DNA of 64,000 nucleotides from Flavobacterium amniphilum (GTDB taxonomy: Bacteria > Bacteroidota > Bacteroidia > Flavobacteriales > Flavobacteriaceae), in assembly GCF_023634845.1 (NCBI RefSeq), contig NZ_JAMLJL010000013.1, forward strand, positions 1-64,000. The letters run 5' to 3'. Positions within the stretch are counted from its first letter, which is position 1, and each line of letters starts with the position of its first letter. The position numbers and the translations under genes are program-made. Shown one piece after another: positions 43,562 to 52,546 of this stretch. Below the pieces are notes generated by a model. The model did not search any database. It saw only the letters and a list, made by a program, of their open reading frames with translations, and was not told the origin of the DNA.

Positions 43562-44385
43562 ACCCTACCGTTTTTATATTCACCTAATATTTTAAATTCC
43601 CTGGTTTTTAACTCCAGTATTTCTTTTGCTTTTCGATACTTTTTATAATCGTCAAATGTCACATCAACAAAAAAAGAATACGTCCATGGTTTTTGGATAA
43701 TGGGCATCGACTGTATTTTAGTCAGATTGAGTCCGCTCTGATTCATCTCGTTTAAAATCAAAGCCAGATTTCCTTGTTCATCTTCCAGTTCAAATTTGAG
43801 GGAAGCTTTGTTGATTTCATTTTCGGGAATAACTTTATTCGTAGTTTTCACGATGACAAAACGGGTTGTATTATTCTTAATCGTGTGGATATCCGAAGCC
43901 AAAACCTCTAAATCATATAGAGATGCTGCAACCGGACTGGCAACCGCAGCGATTCCTTTTAACTGTTCTCTCTGGATACGCTGTGCAGTTTCGGCAGTAT
44001 CAGGGCTTTCCACCAATTTAATATGTGGATACTGACTGAAGAAAACACCGCACTGCAACAACGCGATCGGATGTGAATGAACCTCTTTTATATCTTCGAT
44101 TTTCTGGCCTTTCAACGCCATCAAAGTCATATTGATACCCAGATAATATTCCCCGATAATGTGCAGATTATTTTGATCAATCAAGGCATAATTCGGAATA
44201 ATTGAACCGGCTATTGAGTTTTCCAAAGCCATAATCCCCTTACCTGATTCTTTCCGCAACAAACTCTTAACCAAATCACTAAAAGACATACATTCATCTA
44301 AAACCACATCGCTATTGAAGTAACTTTGTGCCACCTGATGATGAAATGAACCTTTAATTCCCTGTATTGCAATTTTCGTTTCCAT
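43558..44385 (-). CDS. pheA: Prephenate dehydratase
   Basis: This 275-residue enzyme turns prephenate into phenylpyruvate. It begins METKIAIQGIKGSFHHQVAQ and shows MALENSIAGSIIPNYALI, ALLQCGVFFSQYPH and the catalytic NNTTRFVIVKT. The C-terminal ACT domain (about 195-275, LKFELEDEQGNLALILNEMN) likely senses Phe. I start at the ATG at 44385, immediately after the terminator at 44398-44422; an upstream ORF extension would run back through that hairpin. It heads the aromatic operon behind the leader 44455-44535. Confidence 0.93.
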   Translation of the reverse strand: METKIAIQGIKGSFHHQVAQSYFNSDVVLDECMSFSDLVKSLLRKESGKGIMALENSIAGSIIPNYALIDQNNLHIIGEYYLGINMTLMALKGQKIEDIKEVHSHPIALLQCGVFFSQYPHIKLVESPDTAETAQRIQREQLKGIAAVASPVAASLYDLEVLASDIHTIKNNTTRFVIVKTTNKVIPENEINKASLKFELEDEQGNLALILNEMNQSGLNLTKIQSMPIIQKPWTYSFFVDVTFDDYKKYRKAKEILELKTREFKILGEYKNGRV

Positions 44386-44397
44386 AGGACAAAAAAA

Positions 44398-44422
44398 AAT
44401 CCCGATGAGATTCACCGGGATT
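44398..44422 (-). terminator. Attenuator terminator upstream of pheA
   Basis: The stem AATCCCGGTGA/TCATCGGGATT (minus strand, one G-U wobble, three-base loop) is followed by nine T, then the pheA start. Its 5' arm AATCCCGGT can instead pair with ACC(A)GGGGTT in the leader peptide coding sequence. Confidence 0.85.
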
Positions 44423-44454
44423 GACTTTATATAATTTAATTTATTGACTACACA

Positions 44455-44535
44455 TTAAACAATACTATAACAACCCCTGGTCTTGCTCCAGAAGAAAAAA
44501 TAAAAGCTGTTATAATATGTTGCGAAATTTTTCAC
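44455..44535 (-). CDS. Aromatic leader peptide (Phe/Tyr/Trp-rich, 26 residues)
   Basis: A 26-codon ORF starts at GTG (44533-44535) and ends TAA (44455-44457). Nine of the first 16 residues are aromatic: it starts (fM)KNFATYYNS and continues FYFFFWS, ending RGCYSIV. A leader peptide that stalls at low Phe/Tyr/Trp would control the downstream pheA operon. No ATG is in frame; the start is preceded by A-rich sequence as is usual in this phylum. A TTG (19-base spacer) and TACTTTAG, one base off TAnnTTTG, lie upstream at 44555-44584. Confidence 0.75.
   Translation of the reverse strand: MKNFATYYNSFYFFFWSKTRGCYSIV
44474..44519 (-). promoter_or_regulatory. Leader RNA segments 1 and 2 (pause hairpin, antiterminator)
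   Basis: Within the leader ORF, TATTATAACAG can pair with TTGTTATAGTA (11 bp, two wobbles) around the FYFFFW codons, forming a pause hairpin. The adjacent ACCAGGGGTT can pair with AATCCCGGT of the terminator (nine pairs, one bulge, one wobble). These two pairings exclude each other, as in classical attenuation. Confidence 0.7.
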
Positions 44536-44554
44536 TTGTTGATTTTGTATTCGG

Positions 44555-44584
44555 CTAAAGTAAATAAATAATTTTTAAACACAA
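44555..44584 (-). promoter_or_regulatory. Probable promoter of the aromatic operon
   Basis: TTG with a 19-base spacer to TACTTTAG (minus strand) is close to TTG-N17-23-TAnnTTTG, one mismatch in the -7 box. It would start transcription about 10-15 bases before the leader GTG. Confidence 0.5.
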
Positions 44585-44614
44585 AACAATTCAAAAAAAT
44601 TTAGCTTAAATTAT

Positions 44615-44622
44615 TACTTTTG
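44615..44622 (+). promoter_or_regulatory. Probable -7 promoter box of gldA
   Basis: TACTTTTG on the plus strand matches TAnnTTTG exactly, 19 bases before the gldA ATG. No clear TTG at -33. Confidence 0.55.
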
Positions 44623-44640
44623 CGGTAAATACAAAGCATC

Positions 44641-45537
44641 ATGTCAATCGAAGTTCAGAATATTTCCAAAAATTACGGAACGCAAAAAGCGTTAGACAAC
44701 ATTTCTTTTAAAGTAAACAAAGGTGAAATCGTAGGATTTCTTGGACCGAACGGTGCAGGAAAATCAACTTTAATGAAAATCCTGACTACGTATATTAATG
44801 CAGATGAAGGAGTTGCCAAGGTGAATGATTTTGATGTAAAAAGCAATCCGATCAATGTTCAAAAATCGGTTGGCTATCTTCCGGAACACAACCCTTTGTA
44901 TTTGGATTTATATGTAAAAGAATATCTGGCTTTTAATGCTGATGTATACAAAGTAGCCAAATCACGTATTGACGAAGTAATTTCATTAACAGGACTTACG
45001 CCCGAATCACATAAAAAAATCGGGCAACTGTCAAAAGGATACCGTCAGCGCGTTGGATTGGCGACAGCCTTACTGCACAATCCGGACGTTTTAATCTTAG
45101 ATGAGCCCACAACAGGATTGGACCCTAACCAATTGGCAGAAATCCGTGATTTGATTAAAAACATCGGAAAAGACAAAACGGTTTTTCTTTCCACGCACAT
45201 CATGCAGGAAGTAGAAGCCATTTGCGACCGCGTGATCATCATCAACAAAGGAAAAATAGTTACTGATAATACGATAGAAAACCTGGTTCAGGAAGTTGTT
45301 GAACAGATCATTGAAGTTGAATTTGACCAAAACGTTTCTGAAACATTAATCAATCTGTTACCCAACTTAAATTCTTATTCAAATACCAATGGCAATAACT
45401 GGGAATTGAATTTCAATACCGAAACCGATATGCGCCCGGCTATTTTTGATTTTGCCCAACACAATGGATTGAAAACACTACAACTTTCACTTAAGAACAG
45501 AAATCTGGAAAGTATTTTCAGGGAGAAAACAAAATAA
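44641..45537 (+). CDS. gldA: Gliding motility ABC transporter ATPase GldA
   Basis: This 298-residue ABC ATPase has Walker A GFLGPNGAGKSTLMKIL (about 33-49), LSKGYRQRVGLATALLHNPDVLILDEPTTGLDPNQL (signature, Walker B and D-loop) and the switch His in LSTHIMQEVEAICDR. Its overall sequence is that of GldA, the ATPase of the GldAFG transporter needed for gliding in Flavobacterium. gldF and gldG are not adjacent. It is divergent from the pheA operon and ends at a palindromic terminator. Confidence 0.9.
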   Translation: MSIEVQNISKNYGTQKALDNISFKVNKGEIVGFLGPNGAGKSTLMKILTTYINADEGVAKVNDFDVKSNPINVQKSVGYLPEHNPLYLDLYVKEYLAFNADVYKVAKSRIDEVISLTGLTPESHKKIGQLSKGYRQRVGLATALLHNPDVLILDEPTTGLDPNQLAEIRDLIKNIGKDKTVFLSTHIMQEVEAICDRVIIINKGKIVTDNTIENLVQEVVEQIIEVEFDQNVSETLINLLPNLNSYSNTNGNNWELNFNTETDMRPAIFDFAQHNGLKTLQLSLKNRNLESIFREKTK

Positions 45538-45569
45538 TTACAAAAGGCTGCAATTGCAGCCTTTTGTAA
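45538..45569. terminator. Bidirectional terminator between gldA and the CHRD gene
   Basis: TTACAAAAGGCTGCAA/TTGCAGCCTTTTGTAA is a perfect 32-base palindrome between convergent stop codons. Confidence 0.9.
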
Positions 45570-45577
45570 TTATTCAT

Positions 45578-46057
45578 TCAATATCCTCCTCCTCCTCCGC
45601 CTGAGGTTTGTTTTACAAGTTGACCTCTTATTTCACCATCTGGATAAGCGGCGCTGTGAATATTCACATAATACAGATTCGCTTTTAAATCGGCTTCCTG
45701 TTCAGTCGTAAGTGCAGTACTTGTCAAATACATTGGCGAAGCCGTAACAGTTATCGGAAAAACCGGACCGCCGGAAACTCCAACAGCACCTTTATGAACA
45801 TGAGCTGCAGTAGCTGTCATACCTGAATAGGTCACGGTCAGGTTAAAAATTTTGGTTGTATTATTAAAAGTAAGGGTTGCGTTACCTGTTGCAGAGGAAG
45901 CATTCGAAGGTACTTCACTCATTCCTGTCATCATTCCCCTATAAGTGGTAGTTCCGGATGACCCACCTCCACCACCATTATCATCATCATTTGAAGAGCA
46001 TGAAACCATGCCCAAAACAAAAAAAGGAATTACTAAAAATTGAACTAATCGTTTCAT
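45578..46057 (-). CDS. CHRD-domain lipoprotein
   Basis: This 159-residue protein has a lipoprotein signal (GMVSC, Cys20), an acidic Gly-rich linker and a CHRD domain at about 40-148. Features are YRGMMTGMSEVPSNAS, AAHVHKGAVGVSGGPVFPI and YYVNIHSAAYPDGEIRGQLV. CHRD domains are named after chordin and may bind extracellular ligands or metals. Its tail ends in Gly and Tyr. Surface-anchored, function unknown. Confidence 0.8.
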   Translation of the reverse strand: MKRLVQFLVIPFFVLGMVSCSSNDDDNGGGGGSSGTTTYRGMMTGMSEVPSNASSATGNATLTFNNTTKIFNLTVTYSGMTATAAHVHKGAVGVSGGPVFPITVTASPMYLTSTALTTEQEADLKANLYYVNIHSAAYPDGEIRGQLVKQTSGGGGGGY

Positions 46058-46223
46058 CTTTATATTTTTAGATTACTCTTTTAAAACCTCAAAAAATATC
46101 AAACATATAACCAATAAATATTGGTCATTAAGCGACCTATAAAGTTAGTGATTAATATACTAGAACGTAAAAACCAACTTCAATATTTTGATTTACAGAT
46201 TTTTAATAAAATTTAAAGCATAA

Positions 46224-46249
46224 AAAAAACATCCTAATGGATGTTTTTT
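46224..46249 (-). terminator. Terminator of metF
   Basis: The 11-bp stem AAAAAACATCC/GGATGTTTTTT with a TAAT loop lies about 20 bases after the metF stop. Confidence 0.8.
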
Positions 46250-46268
46250 ATTTTTTTTTAGAAAACAC

Positions 46269-47225
46269 TTAAAAAATCTCTTTAGCGATAGCTTTGATAT
46301 TTTCTGCTTTTCCCATCGAGTAGTAATGCAATACAGGAATTCCGGCTTTCACCAATTCTTTACTTTGACTGATACACCATTCAATCCCGATTTGTTTTAC
46401 GGCATCATTGTCTTTTGCTTTTACCACAGCCATAATTAAATCATCCGGTAAATCCACTTTGAACCGGTGCGGAATTAAGTTCAGTTGTTTTTTAGTCGCA
46501 ATTGGCTTCAATCCCGGTATAATTGGAACTGTAATTCCGGCCGTCCTGCATTTTTCTACATATTCGAAAAACTTCTGATTATCGAAAAACATTTGGGTAA
46601 TAATATAATCGGCACCATTTTTAATTTTCTGTTTCATGAAATAAATATCACTGTCCATGCTTGGTGCTTCCATGTGTTTTTCAGGATAACCGGCCACTCC
46701 GATACAAAAATCCGTTTGATTGGTATTCTGTAAATCGGCATCAAGATAAATTCCGTTATTCAGATTATTGATTTGGGTAACCAATTCGGTAGCATAAGCA
46801 TTACCGTCTTTTTCAGGTTTGAAATAAATTTCGCTTTTCACGGCATCACCACGAAGTGCCACAACATTGTCGATTCCGAGAAAATCCATATCGATCAGGA
46901 AATTTTCGGTATCTTCTTTGGTAAAACCACCACACAAAATATGTGGAATGGCATCAACTCCATATTTATTTTGGATAGCCGAACAGATTCCAACCGTTCC
47001 CGGGCGCTTTTTCACAATTTTCTTTTCCAGTAATCCGTTTGGCAATTCCTTGAATTCATATTCCTCACGATGGTATGTCACATCAATAAATGGCGGATTA
47101 AATTCCATTAACGGATCGATCCCATCAAAAATACATTGGATATTCTGACCTTTCAAAGGCGGTAAAATTTCAAACGAAAATTGCGTTTTCCCGTTGGCTC
47201 TTTCTATATGTTGCGTTACTTTCAT
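46269..47225 (-). CDS. metF: Methylenetetrahydrofolate reductase
   Basis: This 318-residue FAD enzyme makes 5-methyl-THF for methionine synthase. It has FSFEILPPLKGQ (the flavin-binding Glu), FIDVTYHREEYEF, GIDNVVALRGDAVK and IITQMFFDN. Length fits bacterial MetF. It follows the metH C-terminal gene by about 70 bases, so the two probably share a transcript starting from the SAM riboswitch. A 10-bp inverted repeat lies in the gap. Confidence 0.95.
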   Translation of the reverse strand: MKVTQHIERANGKTQFSFEILPPLKGQNIQCIFDGIDPLMEFNPPFIDVTYHREEYEFKELPNGLLEKKIVKKRPGTVGICSAIQNKYGVDAIPHILCGGFTKEDTENFLIDMDFLGIDNVVALRGDAVKSEIYFKPEKDGNAYATELVTQINNLNNGIYLDADLQNTNQTDFCIGVAGYPEKHMEAPSMDSDIYFMKQKIKNGADYIITQMFFDNQKFFEYVEKCRTAGITVPIIPGLKPIATKKQLNLIPHRFKVDLPDDLIMAVVKAKDNDAVKQIGIEWCISQSKELVKAGIPVLHYYSMGKAENIKAIAKEIF

Positions 47226-47247
47226 TCGTATTGGTTTGTGGTTATTT

Positions 47248-47283
47248 GTTTATTGTTTCCTGTTGGGACCACCAACAATAAAC
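47248..47283. repeat. Inverted repeat between metH and metF
   Basis: GTTTATTGTT (47248-47257) is exactly complementary to 47274-47283, with a GC-richer 16-base centre. No T-run follows on the minus strand, so it may be an RNA processing or stabilising structure rather than a terminator. Confidence 0.5.
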
Positions 47284-47293
47284 CATTAACATT

Positions 47294-49966
47294 TTAATCT
47301 GCTATATTTGGCGCTAACCATTTTGTTGCTTGTTCTAAACTTATATTACGGCGACTGGCATAATCCGCTACCTGATCCTCTTTTATTTTCCCGAGCCCGA
47401 AGTATTTACTTTGCGGATTGGCAAAATAATATCCCGAAACCGAAGCAGCCGGCCACATGGCCATACTTTCAGTCAATGTTACACCGATTTCCTCCTCCAC
47501 ATTCAGTAATTTCCAAATCGTTGGTTTTTCCAAATGATCAGGACAAGCCGGATAACCAGGAGCCGGACGGATTCCTTTGTAATTTTCTTTAATCAATTCT
47601 TCGTTCGTCAGGTTTTCATCAGCGGCATAACCCCAGATTTCCTTTCTTACTTTCAGGTGCAGATATTCGGCAAAAGCTTCTGCAAAGCGGTCGCCCAAAG
47701 CTTTTACTAAAATGGAATTGTAATCATCCAGTTCTTTTTCAAATTCGGCAGCTTTTTCATCCACACCAAAACCGGTCGTCACACAAAAACATCCCATATA
47801 ATCCTGAACTTCTTCAACCGGCGCCACAAAATCTGCCAAGGCAATATTTGGCGCTCCGGCCGTTTTTTGCGATTGCTGACGAAGTGTTAAGAAACGGACT
47901 AATTCTTTTCCGCTTTCATCACTCACTAAAACATCGTCATCATTGATCTGATTCGCCGGATAAATTCCCAGAATACCTTTGGCCTTAAACCATTTTTCAG
48001 TGATAATCTGCGAAAGCATTTTTTGAGCATCGGCAAACAAAGCAGTTGCCTGTTCACCCACGATTTCATCGGTCAAAATAGCCGGAAACTTACCGTACAA
48101 TTCCCAAGATTGAAAAAAAGGAGTCCAGTCGATAAAATCAACCAGTTCGGACAAATCGATTTCAACTTTTTTAGCACCGATAAAATTTGGCTTTACCGGT
48201 TCATAAGCATTCCAGTCAATTTTAAATTTATTCTTGCGTGCTTCAGCAACTGACAGGAAATTTTTCTCACGGCTTCTGTTCAGATAACCTTCACGTAATG
48301 TATCATATTCATCGCGCAACGACTTGGCATAACCTGATTTTGTGTCTTTTTGCAATAAATTAGTTGCAACCGTAACCGCACGTGAGGCATCATTCACATG
48401 TACGACAGTTTCTTTATACTCTGGCGCAATTTTCACGGCCGTATGTGCACGTGAAGTCGTTGCTCCACCAATCATTACAGGAATTTTAATATTGAGTTTA
48501 TCTAATTCTTTGGCCAAATACACCATTTCGTCCAACGAAGGCGTAATCAAACCGCTCAATCCGATAATATCCACATTTTCTTTTACTGCCGTTTCAATGA
48601 TTTTTTCCGGCGGCACCATCACTCCCAAATCGATGATTTCAAAATTATTACAGGCCAAAACCACCGAGACAATATTTTTCCCGATATCGTGCACATCACC
48701 TTTAACCGTAGCCATTAGCACACGGCCGGCACTCGATGATTTCCCATCTTTCTGCTCTTCAATAAACGGTAGCAGGTATGCAACCGCTTTTTTCATCACA
48801 CGGGCAGATTTCACTACTTGAGGTAAGAACATTTTTCCACTTCCGAATAAATCACCCACAACGTTCATTCCGTTCATCAAATGATTTTCGATTACTTCAA
48901 TCGGGCGGTTAACTGACAAACGTGCTTCTTCCACGTCGGCTTCGATAAATTCATCGACTCCCTTCACCAACGAATGTGTCAAACGTTCCTGTACAGAACC
49001 GTTACGCCATTCCTGAACAGCCTTCTCGGTATTTTTTACGTCACCTTTAACACTTTCGGCAAAATCCAAAAGTCTTTCGGTTGCATCATCCCTCCGGTCT
49101 AAAATAACATCTTCAACATGTTCCAGTAAATCCTTTGGTATATCATCATAGATCGTCAACATTTCAGGATTCACAATTCCCATGGTCATCCCGTTCTGAA
49201 TGGCATGATATAAGAAAACCGAATGCATCGCTTCACGAACAGTGTCATTTCCCCTGAACGAAAACGAAACATTACTCACACCACCGCTGATGTGGGCGTG
49301 TGGTAAGTTTTCCCTAACCCATTTGGTTCCCCTGAAGAAATCCAATGCGTTCAATCGGTGCTCCTCCATTCCGGTAGCTACCGGGAATATATTCAAATCG
49401 AAAATGATATCCTGTGGCGCAAAATTTACTTCGTTTACCAAAATATCGTATGATCTTTGGCAGATTTCGATACGGCGTTCATAATTATCGGCCTGACCCA
49501 CTTCGTCAAAAGCCATCACGATAACCGCTGCACCATAACGCTTGATTAGTTTAGCATGCTCAACAAAAGTCGCTTTTCCTTCCTTCAAAGAAATCGAATT
49601 CACGACACACTTTCCCTGAACCACTTTCAATCCCGCTTCAATGATCTCCCATTTTGAACTGTCAATCATGATCGGAACCCTTGAAATATCAGGTTCGGCA
49701 GCAATAAGATTCAAGAATCTGGTCATGGCGTGTACACCATCCAACATTCCTTCATCCATATTAATATCAATAATCTGGGCACCGCCTTCAACCTGCTGTC
49801 TTGCAATATCAAGTGCCTCATCGTATTTTTCCTCTTTTATTAATCGCAGGAATTTCCTTGAACCCGTTACATTAGTACGCTCACCAACGTTAACAAAAAC
49901 ACTGGTTGGCATAATAATCAAAGGCTCTAAACCTGACAATAGTAAATTTCTTCTTTCCTGACTCAT
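47294..49966 (-). CDS. metH: Methionine synthase, folate/cobalamin/reactivation part
   Basis: This 890-residue protein carries the pterin-binding domain ([19 protein letters not shown]), the cobalamin cap and domain ([11 protein letters not shown] with DxHxx[12 protein letters not shown]) and the activation domain ([19 protein letters not shown]). The homocysteine-binding domain is encoded by the gene four bases upstream, so the enzyme is split in two, as is common in this phylum. Both are downstream of a SAM riboswitch at about 51072-51178. Confidence 0.94.
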   Translation of the reverse strand: MSQERRNLLLSGLEPLIIMPTSVFVNVGERTNVTGSRKFLRLIKEEKYDEALDIARQQVEGGAQIIDINMDEGMLDGVHAMTRFLNLIAAEPDISRVPIMIDSSKWEIIEAGLKVVQGKCVVNSISLKEGKATFVEHAKLIKRYGAAVIVMAFDEVGQADNYERRIEICQRSYDILVNEVNFAPQDIIFDLNIFPVATGMEEHRLNALDFFRGTKWVRENLPHAHISGGVSNVSFSFRGNDTVREAMHSVFLYHAIQNGMTMGIVNPEMLTIYDDIPKDLLEHVEDVILDRRDDATERLLDFAESVKGDVKNTEKAVQEWRNGSVQERLTHSLVKGVDEFIEADVEEARLSVNRPIEVIENHLMNGMNVVGDLFGSGKMFLPQVVKSARVMKKAVAYLLPFIEEQKDGKSSSAGRVLMATVKGDVHDIGKNIVSVVLACNNFEIIDLGVMVPPEKIIETAVKENVDIIGLSGLITPSLDEMVYLAKELDKLNIKIPVMIGGATTSRAHTAVKIAPEYKETVVHVNDASRAVTVATNLLQKDTKSGYAKSLRDEYDTLREGYLNRSREKNFLSVAEARKNKFKIDWNAYEPVKPNFIGAKKVEIDLSELVDFIDWTPFFQSWELYGKFPAILTDEIVGEQATALFADAQKMLSQIITEKWFKAKGILGIYPANQINDDDVLVSDESGKELVRFLTLRQQSQKTAGAPNIALADFVAPVEEVQDYMGCFCVTTGFGVDEKAAEFEKELDDYNSILVKALGDRFAEAFAEYLHLKVRKEIWGYAADENLTNEELIKENYKGIRPAPGYPACPDHLEKPTIWKLLNVEEEIGVTLTESMAMWPAASVSGYYFANPQSKYFGLGKIKEDQVADYASRRNISLEQATKWLAPNIAD

Positions 49967-49970
49967 TATA

Positions 49971-50960
49971 TCAAACTAGTTCTTGTGGATTTCTTGGCTT
50001 ATAGTTTTTAGCAATTTCTGCCATCAGCCTGATATGATCCGGAGTAGTACCACAGCATCCTCCAATAATATTCACTAAATTTTCTTCAAGGTATTCTTTA
50101 ATAAGTGCCTGTGTTTGCTCAGGAGTCTCATCATATTCTCCAAAAGCATTAGGCAATCCGGCATTGGGATGCGCCGAGACATTAAAAGCTGTATTATGTG
50201 CCAAAGTCTTCAAGTATGGCTTAAGCAAATCGGCACCTAACGCACAATTAAAACCTACACTCAACAACGGAATATGCGACACCGAAATCAAAAAAGCTTC
50301 AACTGTCTGACCCGACAAGGTACGACCCGATGCATCGGTAATTGTTCCCGAAACCATGATAGGCACATCGATGTTTCTTTCTTCTTTTACTTCTTCAATA
50401 GCAAAAAGAGCTGCTTTAGCATTTAAAGTATCAAAAATAGTTTCAACCAATAAAACATCACACCCTCCATCTAACAAAGCTTCAACCTGTTGTTTATAAG
50501 CAATGCGCAAATCATCAAATGTAACGGCTCTGAACCCCGGATCATTCACATCCGGTGACATCGATGCCGTTCTGTTTGTAGGCCCGATGGAACCCGCCAC
50601 GAATCTTGGCCTATCAGTAAATTCATCAGCAACCTCACGGGCAATTTTAGCCGATTCGTAATTTAGCTCATACACTAAATCTTCCATATGATAATCGGCC
50701 ATACCGATGGTAGTTCCTGAGAAAGTATTAGTTTCTACGATATCGGCTCCCGCCTGATAATACAAACGGTGTACTTCCTTCACAGCTTCCGGCTGGGTTA
50801 AGGAAAGTAAATCATTATTTCCTTTTAACGGATGCGGAAAATCTTTGAAACGCTCACCGCGAAAATCTTCTTCTTCGAATTTATAGCGTTGTAACATGGT
50901 CCCCATCGCTCCATCGAGAACAAGGATTCTATTTTTAATTTCGGATTGAATTTTTGACAT
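49971..50960 (-). CDS. Methionine synthase, homocysteine-binding part
   Basis: This protein of about 329 residues has the zinc ligands in GFNCALGAD and [11 protein letters not shown] and the barrel start [15 protein letters not shown]. It binds homocysteine for methylation by the large subunit encoded downstream. I start it at 50960 (MSKIQSEIK); the residues upstream do not look coding. It lies directly after the SAM riboswitch and a short leader. Confidence 0.9.
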   Translation of the reverse strand: MSKIQSEIKNRILVLDGAMGTMLQRYKFEEEDFRGERFKDFPHPLKGNNDLLSLTQPEAVKEVHRLYYQAGADIVETNTFSGTTIGMADYHMEDLVYELNYESAKIAREVADEFTDRPRFVAGSIGPTNRTASMSPDVNDPGFRAVTFDDLRIAYKQQVEALLDGGCDVLLVETIFDTLNAKAALFAIEEVKEERNIDVPIMVSGTITDASGRTLSGQTVEAFLISVSHIPLLSVGFNCALGADLLKPYLKTLAHNTAFNVSAHPNAGLPNAFGEYDETPEQTQALIKEYLEENLVNIIGGCCGTTPDHIRLMAEIAKNYKPRNPQELV

Positions 50961-51071
50961 AAAGTGTAACATATTAGGCATTGCTGCCTGTTTTGGGGCG
51001 CAAAATTTTATATGTTATCTAAAAAGAGAGAGAAAATCACTCCGGTTATCTTTGCCTTTACAACAACTGAA

Positions 51072-51178
51072 AAAAAATCAGTTTAAAAGCTAGAATGCAG
51101 CACCTTCTACAAGTGTAGGGTTGCTAAGCGTTCATTGGGTCTATTCCCTCCCGCTTTCTTGATAACGATACTAAAATT
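51072..51178 (-). ncRNA. SAM-I (S-box) riboswitch
   Basis: Reading the minus strand, the order TTATCAAGAAAG-CGGGAGGGAATAGACCCAATGAAC, then GCTTAGCAACCCT, then AGGTGCTGCATTCTAGC matches the SAM-I aptamer. The consensus parts are ATCAAGA, GGAGGGA-GGCCC-UGAA, GCAACC and GGTGC. The P3-like stem CCTACACTTGTAGG also forms. It lies 110 bases upstream of the metH homocysteine-binding gene and switches it off at high SAM. The hairpin AGGCAgcaaTGCCT next to the start (50990-51003 region) may be part of the expression platform. No clear intrinsic terminator follows, so translational control is possible. The region 50982-51292 has no gene. Confidence 0.9.
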
Positions 51179-51292
51179 ATGAACGTTGCAAAATTAGGAA
51201 TAAAAAACATAAAAAGAAATATTTTCCGTTTTTTACTAACAATAAAATATATTTTAGATTTTCAATCTATTTAATTTGATTTTTATAGAATT

Positions 51293-52513
51293 TTACTTGC
51301 GTATTTTTTCATATTCCAAAAAATGATAGAAATACCATTTCTTCAAATCATTACTTATACAAATCATAATTAACGCATTAAACATCAGAAAAACAGGAAG
51401 CCAACCTTCCACTTTATGACCAAACAGCAATAAAAAGAAAAACAACCTGAAAATTTCAAGATAATAAATCCATTTCTTCTGTTCCAGCAATGCACCAATG
51501 TTAATCAACGTAACGATCAAAATTCCTGAGAAATTAAATTTCTCATAACCATCCAGATCGGCAAAACCGAAAGTAACAAACGTAAGCAACAAAAACACAA
51601 AAACCAGTTGGCAGTTCACATATTTCTTCAAATTATCACTCAACCCAGTTTCTCTTCTGTTCTCCAAAAAAACCTTTTCAATGTAAGGCCGGATATTTTG
51701 ATCCATAACTTCCGGACTACCAAAGATTATCCTGAATTTCCCTTTAACTGTTACTTCTCTCCTTACACCTTCAATTATTTCCAGATAATAATGGAAATGT
51801 TGCCAAAGAAAACTATACCGGTTTAGCGGATGGGTAATCCCATAGACCGGCTTTTCTTCTTCCTGCTGAAAAGTACCAAAGATTTTATCCCAGAAAACAA
51901 AAACATCACCAAAATTTTTATCCAGGTATTTTTCATTGGAAGCATGATGAACACCGTGTAAGGAAGGCGTAATCAAAATAAATTCAAGCCATTTTGGAGC
52001 ATTAATCACTTGAGTATGTGTAAAAAAAGAATACATTCCATGCAAAACCAAAACCAGCATTACCTGATCCGGATGAAACCCAAGTAAAGGCAATGCGCAC
52101 CAAAAAGGCGTTCTGATAAAAGCCTGGATTGTTGTAATTCGGGTAGCTGCCGTAAAATTAAACTCATCACTGTGATGATGAACAATATGGGCAGCCCAAA
52201 AAAGATTAATCTGATGACCTAATCTGTGATACCAATACCACACGAGATCGGCAACCACAAGCAACAAGAGGCAAACATACCATTCTTTCGGAATTTCAAA
52301 CCAAGCGTAGTTTTCATAGACATATACAAAAACAGTATAAAAAATTCCGCCCACAAACAAGTTGATAAAACGCTCAGCTATACCAATGGAAATATTGGAA
52401 ACTGAACTTCCGTATTTATAAACTTCCTGATTTTTTTTCCTCGAAATATAATATTCCAGTAACAGAAAAAACAAAAACAACGGCGCTGCCAATACTACCA
52501 ATTTTGAACCCAT
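51293..52513 (-). CDS. Sterol desaturase/fatty acid hydroxylase family membrane protein
   Basis: This 406-residue integral membrane protein carries the histidine clusters of di-iron membrane hydroxylases: HRLGH (about 107), HIVHHHSD (about 120) and HGVHH (about 190). About seven hydrophobic segments surround them. The substrate is unknown. It follows the aspartokinase-homoserine dehydrogenase gene by 33 bases, so it is probably co-transcribed, but no functional tie to methionine is apparent. Confidence 0.85.
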   Translation of the reverse strand: MGSKLVVLAAPLFLFFLLLEYYISRKKNQEVYKYGSSVSNISIGIAERFINLFVGGIFYTVFVYVYENYAWFEIPKEWYVCLLLLVVADLVWYWYHRLGHQINLFWAAHIVHHHSDEFNFTAATRITTIQAFIRTPFWCALPLLGFHPDQVMLVLVLHGMYSFFTHTQVINAPKWLEFILITPSLHGVHHASNEKYLDKNFGDVFVFWDKIFGTFQQEEEKPVYGITHPLNRYSFLWQHFHYYLEIIEGVRREVTVKGKFRIIFGSPEVMDQNIRPYIEKVFLENRRETGLSDNLKKYVNCQLVFVFLLLTFVTFGFADLDGYEKFNFSGILIVTLINIGALLEQKKWIYYLEIFRLFFFLLLFGHKVEGWLPVFLMFNALIMICISNDLKKWYFYHFLEYEKIRK

Positions 52514-52546
52514 TTAATAACGACTACTTAGTTTAAATTTTATTAA

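Noticed and set aside
44386..44415. Longer pheA start
   Set aside because: It would translate through the attenuator terminator.
45578..46057. Poly-Gly tail of the CHRD lipoprotein as a frameshift artefact
   Set aside because: The run is short, in frame, and a similar Gly-rich linker lies near the N terminus, so it seems genuine.
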